From Ruminococcus sp. (GTDB taxonomy: Bacteria; Bacillota; Clostridia; Oscillospirales; Ruminococcaceae): 20,886 nt of DNA. The notes beneath the pieces were generated by a model. That model had not been told where the DNA came from. It saw only the letters and a program-made list of their open reading frames with translations, and ran no database searches. Position 1 is the stretch's first letter. The number at the start of each line of letters is the position of its first letter. This document shows, piece by piece, positions 14,817 through 20,886 of this stretch. The DNA lies in contig JAILFF010000123.1 in the NCBI GenBank assembly GCA_024697705.1, forward strand, positions 1-20,886. The letters are read 5' to 3'. The position numbers were made by a program, and so were the translations under genes.

Positions 14817-15407
14817 ATGAACTGGAACAACGCGAAATTTGTGACATCGTTCGGTAAGATAAGTCAGCTGCCGCCCTCCGACCGACCCGAGGTATGCTTT
14901 TCGGGGCGGTCGAACGTGGGAAAATCGTCGCTCATCAACAAGCTGCTGAACCGCAAGGCTTTGGCGAGAGTAAGCTCGGTGCCCGGCAAGACGGTGACTA
15001 TCAACTTCTACGAGCTTGGCGGGATATATCTTGCCGACCTGCCGGGGTACGGATATGCGAAGGTGGCACATTCGGAAAAGAAGGGCTGGGGCGATCTGAT
15101 CGGCGGGTATCTTGCCGACGGAGACAGGCAGCTCGATCTGGTGGTGCAGCTGATAGATATGCGTCACGCGCCTTCGGCGGACGATCTGCAAATGATAAAC
15201 TATCTTATCGACAGCGAGCTGCCGTTTGTGATCGTGCTGACGAAGGCTGATAAGCTGAAAAAGACTGTGCGTGAGGAGCGCATGAAGGCGTTTGCGGACG
15301 AGATACCGTGCTTTGAGGATATTACTGTGATACCGTTTTCGGCTGAAACGGGCGAAGGAACGGAAGAATTAAGAGAGGTAATAGAAGAAGCAACGGGACA
15401 GGAATAA
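14817..15407 (+). CDS. engB: Ribosome biogenesis GTPase EngB/YsxC
   Basis: 196 aa, the standard length. GTPase motifs are G1 GRSNVGKS (30-37), G3 DLPGYG (74-79), G4 TKAD (142-145) and G5 SAETG (175-179). The protein assists late assembly of the 50S ribosomal subunit. It starts 3 bp after the lon stop and shares its promoter; the purine-rich end of lon (GCGGAGTG) may act as ribosome binding site. Its stop codon overlaps the first base of an AGATAAA repeat. Confidence 0.96.
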   Translation: MNWNNAKFVTSFGKISQLPPSDRPEVCFSGRSNVGKSSLINKLLNRKALARVSSVPGKTVTINFYELGGIYLADLPGYGYAKVAHSEKKGWGDLIGGYLADGDRQLDLVVQLIDMRHAPSADDLQMINYLIDSELPFVIVLTKADKLKKTVREERMKAFADEIPCFEDITVIPFSAETGEGTEELREVIEEATGQE

Positions 15408-15440
15408 GATAAAAGATAAAAGATAAGAGATAAAAGATAT
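15407..15440 (+). repeat. AGATAAA-type short repeat after engB
   Basis: Four or five AGATAAA-like units end in AAAAGATATTTT, and the block begins at the last base of the engB stop. It shares its ending with the blocks at 10202-10235 and 12033-12067, which points to a repeated intergenic element, not random AT-rich sequence. Confidence 0.7.
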
Positions 15441-15506
15441 TTTCAGTCTCGCATCTACGTTGATTCCTGCAAATTCCGGATTTTACAATAGATCATTGCA
15501 AAACAA

Positions 15507-15540
15507 AAGCACCGACAGTCGGAAAAGACCGTCGGTGCTT
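15507..15540. terminator. Intrinsic terminator between convergent engB and trpB2
   Basis: The stem AAGCACCGAC/GTCGGTGCTT has an inner GTC/GAC extension. On the - strand it is followed by TTTTGTTTT, so it mainly ends the trpB2 message 38 bp after its stop. On the + strand the tail is weaker (TTGTTATTT), and it may also stop readthrough from engB. Confidence 0.85.
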
Positions 15541-15578
15541 GTTATTTACGGATCAAATTATTAAGGAGACCATCGTTA

Positions 15579-16943
15579 TCAAACCTTCGGCAGACCCGCA
15601 AAGCCCTTTGCGAGATCTTCGTCGGTGGGGATATAGTCGGTCATTTCGCCGTCGTTGAACTTCTGATAAGCAACCATGTCGAAATAGCCCGTGCCCGTCA
15701 GACCGAAGAGGATAGTCTTTTCCTCGCCCGTCTCCTTGCACTTTATAGCTTCGTCCATAGCGGCGCGGATAGCGTGGCTCGATTCGGGCGCGGGGAGGAT
15801 ACCCTCGGTTCTTGCAAAGAACTGCGCCGCCTCGAATACGCTTGTCTGCTCAACGGAACGCGCTTCCATCAGCTTGTCATCGTACAGCTGCGAAAGAGTG
15901 CTGCTCATGCCGTGATAGCGCAGACCGCCCGCGTGGTTCGGCGAGGGAATGAAGCCGCTGCCGAGCGTGTACATCTTCGCAAGCGGGCAAACCATGCCCG
16001 TGTCGCAGAAGTCGTAGGCGTATCTGCCGCGGGTAAAGCTCGGGCAGGAGGCAGGCTCAACCGCGATGATTCGGTAGTCTGCTTCGCCGCGAAGCTTTTC
16101 GCCCATGAACGGCGCGATAAGTCCGCCAAGATTCGAGCCGCCGCCCGCGCAGCCGATTATCATATCGGGCTTAACGCCGATCTTGTCAAACGCCGCCTTG
16201 CACTCCAGACCGATCACCGACTGGTGCAGCAGGACCTGGTTCAGCACCGAGCCGAGAACGTATCTGTAACCTTCGCTGCCGACCGCAACTTCAACGGCTT
16301 CGGAGATAGCGCAGCCGAGACTTCCCGTAGTGCCGGGGTGTTCAGCCAAAATCTTTCTGCCGACGTTCGTGGTCTCGGAGGGCGAGGGGGTAACGGACGC
16401 GCCGTAAGTCCTCATGACCTCGCGGCGGAAGGGCTTCTGCTCGTAGGAGACCTTTACCATGAATACCTTGCAGTCCAGTCCGAAGTACGCGCACGCCATC
16501 GAAAGCGCCGTGCCCCACTGACCCGCGCCCGTTTCGGTGGTAACGCCCTTCAAGCCCTGCTTTTTGGCGTAGTAAGCCTGTGCGATGGCGCTGTTGAGCT
16601 TGTGGCTGCCCGAAGTGTTGTTGCCCTCGAATTTGTAATAGATCTTCGCGGGGGTGCCGAGCGCTTTTTCAAGGCAGTAAGCGCGAACGAGCGGCGAAGG
16701 ACGGTACATCTTGTAGAACTCGCGGATCTCTTCGGGAATGTCGATGTAAGCGTCGGTATCGTTAAGCTCCTGCTGAACCAGCTCGTCGCAGAATACTACC
16801 GAAAGCTCCTCGGCGGTCATCGGCTTAAGCGTGCCGGGATTGAGCAGCGGTGCGGGCTTGTTCTTCATATCGGCGCGAACGTTATACCACTGTTTTGGCA
16901 TCTCGCTTTCTTCAAGATAGGTCTTATAAGGTATGTTACTCAT
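15579..16943 (-). CDS. trpB: Tryptophan synthase beta chain, TrpB2 type
   Basis: PLP-dependent enzyme of 454 aa that joins indole and serine to give tryptophan. The long N-terminal part with RPSPLVRAYCLEKALG, the PLP lysine Lys115 in GSHKLNSA, the ETGAGQWG loop (137-144) and the CAGGGSNLGG phosphate-binding loop identify the family. Extra length and the YKFEGNNTSGSHK context match TrpB2, the form that often stands alone and does not pair with TrpA. No other trp gene adjoins it; it is a single-gene transcript with its own promoter and terminator. It may salvage indole, or serve a different beta-replacement. Start ATG 16943 has AAAGGAG upstream. Confidence 0.93.
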   Translation of the reverse strand: MSNIPYKTYLEESEMPKQWYNVRADMKNKPAPLLNPGTLKPMTAEELSVVFCDELVQQELNDTDAYIDIPEEIREFYKMYRPSPLVRAYCLEKALGTPAKIYYKFEGNNTSGSHKLNSAIAQAYYAKKQGLKGVTTETGAGQWGTALSMACAYFGLDCKVFMVKVSYEQKPFRREVMRTYGASVTPSPSETTNVGRKILAEHPGTTGSLGCAISEAVEVAVGSEGYRYVLGSVLNQVLLHQSVIGLECKAAFDKIGVKPDMIIGCAGGGSNLGGLIAPFMGEKLRGEADYRIIAVEPASCPSFTRGRYAYDFCDTGMVCPLAKMYTLGSGFIPSPNHAGGLRYHGMSSTLSQLYDDKLMEARSVEQTSVFEAAQFFARTEGILPAPESSHAIRAAMDEAIKCKETGEEKTILFGLTGTGYFDMVAYQKFNDGEMTDYIPTDEDLAKGFAGLPKV

Positions 16944-16990
16944 TAGTAAAGCTCCTTTCGATATTGCATTAATGCTAAAAATGCATAATT

Positions 16991-17019
16991 ATTATACCAC
17001 ATATTGTGATGAATGTCAA
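16991..17019 (-). promoter_or_regulatory. Consensus promoter of trpB2
   Basis: TTGACA (17019-17014) and TATAAT (16996-16991) are exactly 17 nt apart on the - strand, with a start near 16984. The leader is only about 40 nt, too short for a T-box or a trp attenuator. A GCATTAATGC palindrome (16966-16975) lies in that leader and could be an operator, but no regulator is known for it. Confidence 0.88.
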
Positions 17020-17086
17020 GTGTCTGAATGAAAATTGCATTAAGGATATAATAAAGCGGTTCCAAAAACTCCCGGGAAGCGAAAAA

Positions 17087-17119
17087 CGGGGTCAAGAATG
17101 CTCTCACCCCTTGACCCCG
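17087..17119 (-). terminator. Intrinsic terminator after the S41 peptidase
   Basis: A perfect 10-bp stem, CGGGGTCAAG (17087-17096) with CTTGACCCCG (17110-17119), has T5 following on the - strand. It closes the ABC/peptidase operon and insulates trpB2. A T-run on the + side means it can also work in the other direction. Confidence 0.9.
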
Positions 17120-17141
17120 CTTTTTCCGCTGCTTTGCGGTT

Positions 17142-18842
17142 TTAGTGCGTTTTCAAATATTCCACGGCATAATCGACCGCATAATCGGCATTGTCAATAA
17201 ACACCGCATCAAACGCCTTTTCGTCAAATGGTATCTTGACATCGCGCTCAAGACCGCCCTGCATATCGGCGCCGCTGTCGATGAGGATATTCCCGTCCTC
17301 GTCAAGCATCTTGTACATCGGGAACTGATACTTAAGCAGCGCCGTCCTCGACGCGCCTACGCCCATCGCCGAGCCCGCCGTGTCGGTCAAGCCCATTACG
17401 GTCACGTTTGGCAGCTTCTGCATCGTTCGGGAGAATATCTCAGCCGCACTGACCGTTTCGGGACCGACGAGAATAACTACCTCGCCGTCAAAATCGCCGA
17501 AAGCAGACTCGGTTTTCTCGGGCTCGGTCACTACGGTTCTGCCCGTGGTACGGTTGGTATATTCCTCTGTGGCGAAAAACAGCGGCTTGTCGGTGAACCA
17601 CCCCGCAACATACCCCGCTTTCGACAGCTCGCCGCCGCCGTTCTGACGAAGGTCGATAATGAGCTTGTCGGTGCCCGCCGCCTTCATATCCTCCATTAAG
17701 TCCTTCATGGCGAGATAGATCATCGGCTCATGTATGCCCTTATCCGTGTACTGCTCCCAGAACTCCCACTGGTTGTCGCCATATTCTTCCATTTCCTCCT
17801 TGTGCCTTTTCATAAGGAACAGGGGACTATCCATAAAGCTGTTTATTTCAAGGCGGGCAAACCCGCCGCCCAGGTCTTCCAGCTGATAGTTGTTCTTGTC
17901 ATCGTATTCACCGAAAAGCAGCTTCATGGCGCTTCTGATACGGTCGGAATAATTGCCCGAAGGCGCTATCTCCGCCGTGACTTCGCTGCCGCTCTCGTTT
18001 TTGAAGACGAGCTCCGCTTTGCCGTCCGTAATGCCGAAGCACATCAGCGGCTTGCAGAATTCCACGTTGTCGATGTCGGCAAACGCCATGTATTCGGGAC
18101 GGCTCTCGGCTAAAAACTCGTCAACGGGCTTGCCTTCATACGCCGTGATCTCGCAGCCGTTTCGGAGCCCCGCCTTGTACGCCTCGGAGTCAGGCGAAAC
18201 GCAGCAGGCAAGCACTCTGCCGTCGTCGAGCCTTATGCCCGTAAAGCCGGGGTCGCCGCCGCAAAGCTCAGCCTGAATGTTTTTCATATCATTCTGATAG
18301 TCGCGTGACTCGATATCTCCCGCCGCAACGTGCAGATCGTTGAACTCGTTGCAGAACTGATAGACAAGCGTAAAATAACGGTCGTTGCTTTTTCTCGGCA
18401 GTTCTTTTATCTGCGTGATATACTTGTCATAGATAGCGTCAAAATCGGTCTGCTTGTAGTCGGTGAGGATGTAGTATTTCTTCATCTGCCCGTACATCAC
18501 GTTGAAATCGTCCTCGTATGGGGGCTTGCGGTAGAACTCGGAGGTCATGCAGAGCGGGATCGCCGCTATGGTCATGAGAAAGGAAGTCACCGCCGCGGGC
18601 AGGAATTTCTTAACGCTGTCGGAAACTACCGAAAGGCTGAAAAGCAGCGTCCCGAGATACGCGGGTACAAGGCAGGGGTCCCAATCGGTTTTGAAGATGC
18701 CGACCAGCGTTCCGACCACGGGAAGCAGTCCGAACAGCCGAAACAGCCTAAACTTCTCCGTAAGCCCCGCCCAACGGATAATATAGCATACGACGATAAG
18801 CGCCGACACAGCGGCAAGGTAAATAATATCTTCTTTCATCAT
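17142..18842 (-). CDS. Membrane-anchored S41-family serine peptidase (tricorn-like type)
   Basis: 566 aa. The first ~100 residues form three or four hydrophobic helices; the rest should lie outside the membrane. A PDZ-like segment (GVRLxxGRV-type, here residues 201-240) precedes the S41 core. Likely catalytic residues are His171 (FNDLHVAAG), Ser465 (TVSAAEIF) and Glu532 (GGLERDV). No lysine stands 25 residues after the serine, where the CtpA/Prc branch has one, so the Ser-His-Glu branch fits better. LIIDLRQNGGGE (394-405) is the conserved substrate-strand motif. The start lies 18 bp after the permease stop, so it belongs to the ABC operon. Its substrate is unknown; it may process or degrade the exported peptide (inference). 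Confidence 0.85.
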   Translation of the reverse strand: MMKEDIIYLAAVSALIVVCYIIRWAGLTEKFRLFRLFGLLPVVGTLVGIFKTDWDPCLVPAYLGTLLFSLSVVSDSVKKFLPAAVTSFLMTIAAIPLCMTSEFYRKPPYEDDFNVMYGQMKKYYILTDYKQTDFDAIYDKYITQIKELPRKSNDRYFTLVYQFCNEFNDLHVAAGDIESRDYQNDMKNIQAELCGGDPGFTGIRLDDGRVLACCVSPDSEAYKAGLRNGCEITAYEGKPVDEFLAESRPEYMAFADIDNVEFCKPLMCFGITDGKAELVFKNESGSEVTAEIAPSGNYSDRIRSAMKLLFGEYDDKNNYQLEDLGGGFARLEINSFMDSPLFLMKRHKEEMEEYGDNQWEFWEQYTDKGIHEPMIYLAMKDLMEDMKAAGTDKLIIDLRQNGGGELSKAGYVAGWFTDKPLFFATEEYTNRTTGRTVVTEPEKTESAFGDFDGEVVILVGPETVSAAEIFSRTMQKLPNVTVMGLTDTAGSAMGVGASRTALLKYQFPMYKMLDEDGNILIDSGADMQGGLERDVKIPFDEKAFDAVFIDNADYAVDYAVEYLKTH

Positions 18843-18860
18843 TATGTTTTTGCCGCCCCC

Positions 18861-19670
18861 TTATTCAAGATCGGATCTGCAAAACAGCCGGCAGGAAATG
18901 TATATCATCACCGCCGCCGCGCTGAGATTTCCCAATGCGACCGCCGCAGCCGTGCTCGCCTTCATGGTGTCCACGAAAAACAGCTCGGCAGTATTATCAA
19001 GATGCGTAAGGCTGAAGCTTTGGAACGACAGCAGCCGCATCAGCGAAAGCTCGGTAATGATATGCCGGGCTCCCTCAAACTCGTTCATCATGATACCCGC
19101 AAGATATGCTATAACGCCTGCTATCAAAGCAAAGCTCGTTCTTTTGACCAGCGTGGAAACAAGAACTATCTCGGCGCTGACTCTTACAAACAGGATAAGC
19201 ACGAGAGTCACCCTCAGCGCGATAGTTCCGAACGTAATGCTGCTGCCCCAGCCGTACTGAATAGTTGTGATAACGGGCAGCACCACGAACATTACCGCTC
19301 CGCCGACAACCGCAAGAAACACGGCGGCGGCAGCACGGCTCAAAAATACTGCCTTTCTGTCGTGTCCGTTCATTATCTCGTAGTTTACGGTCTTGTCGGT
19401 AAAGTCGCGGGTGAAGAACACCGTCACCGCAATAAAGACGTACATCGCGGCTATCCCGCCGTAATTCGCGGCGTTCATTCCGAGCAGCATCGAAGCGCTT
19501 ATGTCTTCAAAACCGTAGGCGTTTTCGTCGAAGAAAAACAGCTCGCCCGCGCTGATAACAGTCAAGAAGTAGCCGATGACCGTGAGCAGCAGAAGCATCA
19601 GACCGAGCACCTTTTTCTCGCACGTAAGCGAATACAGCTGCGAACGAAAAAGCTTTCCGAAGTCCTTCAT
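18861..19670 (-). CDS. ABC-2 type transporter permease
   Basis: 269 aa. An N-terminal cytoplasmic helix (FGKLFRSQLYSLTCEKK) is followed by about six hydrophobic helices, with FFTRDFTDKTVNYEIMNGHDRKAVFLSR between the second and third. This TRDF...KTV...G.sR pattern is typical of permeases in bacteriocin-immunity and related ABC-2 exporters. Its ATG overlaps the stop of the ATPase gene (ATGA), and the S41 gene follows. The substrate cannot be deduced. Confidence 0.86.
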   Translation of the reverse strand: MKDFGKLFRSQLYSLTCEKKVLGLMLLLLTVIGYFLTVISAGELFFFDENAYGFEDISASMLLGMNAANYGGIAAMYVFIAVTVFFTRDFTDKTVNYEIMNGHDRKAVFLSRAAAAVFLAVVGGAVMFVVLPVITTIQYGWGSSITFGTIALRVTLVLILFVRVSAEIVLVSTLVKRTSFALIAGVIAYLAGIMMNEFEGARHIITELSLMRLLSFQSFSLTHLDNTAELFFVDTMKASTAAAVALGNLSAAAVMIYISCRLFCRSDLE

Positions 19671-20590
19671 TCGATACCGCCCTCGCTTTCCGGCACCTTT
19701 TCGAGGTAGTATTTTTCAAGGTCGCTCTCCGCTCTCGCAAGGCGGGTCGGAACGGCGCCCGCCGCGAACAGCATTTCGGAAAGCTCCGCCTCGCTGCCGA
19801 TCTCGCCGTAAAGCTTGATAACGCCGTCCTCCATGACAACGCTCTCGCCGAAGCGCCCGCCGAGCACGCCGAACGCCTTTTCATTATCGGTGGTGACTAC
19901 CTCGAAGCAGCCGCGCCCGCTGCGTTCAAGCTCCTCAGCGGTGGCTGTTTCCAGAATATTTCCCCCGCCGATGAAGATATAATCGGTGCAGAGCTGCGAA
20001 AGCTCGCTCAAAATATGCGAGGAAATGAGTATCGTCACGCCGCTTTCCTGATTGAGCTTCAAAAGCAGCTCGCGGATATAGTGTATTCCCGCGGGGTCGA
20101 GACCGTTCACGGGCTCATCGAGGACAAGCAGCTCGGGGTCGCACATGAGGGCAGTGGCGATACCCAATCGCTGCTTCATGCCGAGCGAATACTGCCTTAC
20201 CTGCTTTTTATCGTCCACGCCCGAAAGCCCTACGCTTTCAAGCACACGGTCGATTATTTTCTTATCGGGAAGACCCTTCTGCAAGCGCTGCTTTTCAAGG
20301 TTCTGACGGGCGTTGGCGAAGCTTTTGAGGTACGGTGTTTCGATCATGAAGCTCATTTTTCTGCGAGCCGCCTGAAGCTCCTCCTTGTTTCCCTCGCTGT
20401 TATAGAAATTGATCTCGCCCGCCGTCGGGAAGATCAGCCCGCCCATTATCTTCATTATCGTGGACTTTCCCGCGCCGTTCGGTCCCACAAGACCGTAGAT
20501 GCCGCCGCGCTTCATCGAAAATCCCACGCCGTGCAGCACCTCTTTTTTCCCGAAGGATTTTCTTAAGTCCTTTATTTCAAGTATGTTCAT
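19667..20590 (-). CDS. ABC transporter ATP-binding protein
   Basis: 307 aa ATPase that powers the adjoining permeases. Walker A is GPNGAGKST (36-44), the signature YSLGMKQR lies near 134-141, and Walker B LLVLDEP is at 154-160. The switch histidine is in SSHILSEL. The C-terminal ~90 residues form the extra domain common in ABC-2 exporters of the antibiotic/lantibiotic-resistance type. I chose ATG 20590, which has GGAG about 8 nt upstream; a GTG at 20599 directly abuts that site. The upstream gene ends 5 bp before this start. Confidence 0.92.
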   Translation of the reverse strand: MNILEIKDLRKSFGKKEVLHGVGFSMKRGGIYGLVGPNGAGKSTIMKIMGGLIFPTAGEINFYNSEGNKEELQAARRKMSFMIETPYLKSFANARQNLEKQRLQKGLPDKKIIDRVLESVGLSGVDDKKQVRQYSLGMKQRLGIATALMCDPELLVLDEPVNGLDPAGIHYIRELLLKLNQESGVTILISSHILSELSQLCTDYIFIGGGNILETATAEELERSGRGCFEVVTTDNEKAFGVLGGRFGESVVMEDGVIKLYGEIGSEAELSEMLFAAGAVPTRLARAESDLEKYYLEKVPESEGGIE

Positions 20591-20595
20591 GACTG

Positions 20596-20886
20596 TCACT
20601 CCATATCCTTTCTCTTAAATGCCGAAAGCGCCCTGACTAACGCGAGGATCCCTATACCCGCCGCGAACGCCGTTATGAATTCGATATTCTCGGGCAAAGC
20701 TCTTGCGATGTAGATAACATTGTCCGCGTCGTCAGTGATCTTCATCTTATCAAAAAAGCAGATCTCGTGTATACTGTTAACGGTAAAGATATTGAGCAGC
20801 GGAACAAACGGCGCGAATTTCTCGCTCTCCAGATAGTAGCTGCCGATAAAGAAATCGGATATTAACGTCGGCACCAGATAAACAAC
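20596..20886 (-). CDS. C-terminal part of a membrane protein, probably an ABC-2 permease (cut by window edge)
   Basis: The frame is open to the right edge, so the N-terminus is missing. The visible 96 residues hold a partly hydrophobic stretch (FVPLLNIFTVNSIHEICFF), an extracellular-like loop, a final hydrophobic helix (ITAFAAGIGILALVRALSAF) and the charged end KRKDME, as in ABC-2 permeases. It lies 5 bp upstream of the ATPase start, so it is probably the first permease of a permease-ATPase-permease set. Family assignment rests on context and topology only. Confidence 0.6.
   Translation of the reverse strand, partial: VVYLVPTLISDFFIGSYYLESEKFAPFVPLLNIFTVNSIHEICFFDKMKITDDADNVIYIARALPENIEFITAFAAGIGILALVRALSAFKRKDME

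Noticed and set aside
13752..15191. Long open frame of 479 codons antisense to lon/engB
   Set aside because: It is opposite two unmistakable genes, has no recognisable domain and is a by-product of GC-rich codon bias.
15774..16946. Long open frame of 390 codons antisense to trpB2
   Set aside because: Shadow of a confidently identified gene, with low-complexity R/A-rich content and no plausible start signal.
18330..19709. Long open frame antisense to the S41 peptidase and permease
   Set aside because: It spans two real genes and their junction, and its composition is that of a reverse-strand shadow.

Overview
The window looks like part of a Clostridia-type Bacillota chromosome, most likely a gut Oscillospirales/Ruminococcus-like anaerobe. 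This rests on a CIRCE-controlled groES-groEL operon, a Bacillota-style lon-engB pair, consensus sigma-A promoters, codon use of moderately high GC, a thioredoxin reductase that appears to lack NADPH motifs, and short intergenic repeats built on AGATAAA. The genus is inference.

Region 1 (1-7861, + strand) is an exopolysaccharide/capsule operon: a phosphoglycosyl transferase, a GT2 glycosyltransferase, a beta-propeller-GT2 fusion, a GT4 glycosyltransferase, a Wzy-like polymerase and a TupA-like ATP-grasp protein. It closes at a bidirectional terminator. Ahead of the first gene lies the most striking element of the window. A perfect 55-bp inverted repeat (4-58 and 118-172) encloses 59 bp carrying a perfect TTGACA-17-TATAAT promoter, and that promoter points away from the operon. 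This is the architecture of a phase-variable invertible promoter caught in the OFF orientation. No recombinase gene is visible here.

Region 2 (7866-9670, - strand) is a redox operon, trxB-like/trxA/ohrR. The reductase keeps its CATC active site but lacks the canonical NADPH-binding motifs, so it may be ferredoxin-dependent. OhrR, an organic peroxide sensor, is the last gene, and an OhrR-box-like palindrome overlaps the predicted transcription start of the operon.

Region 3 (9795-15407, + strand) is proteostasis and housekeeping: CIRCE, groES, groEL, terminator, lon and engB.

Region 4 (15507-17019, - strand) is a stand-alone TrpB2-type tryptophan synthase beta chain with its own consensus promoter and terminator.

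Region 5 (17087-20886, - strand) is an ABC-2 export cluster: a permease cut by the window edge, an ATPase, a second permease and a membrane-anchored S41 peptidase, ending at a strong terminator. Short AGATAAA-type repeats occupy several intergenic gaps, and one pair flanks a ~180-bp MITE-like segment upstream of lon.
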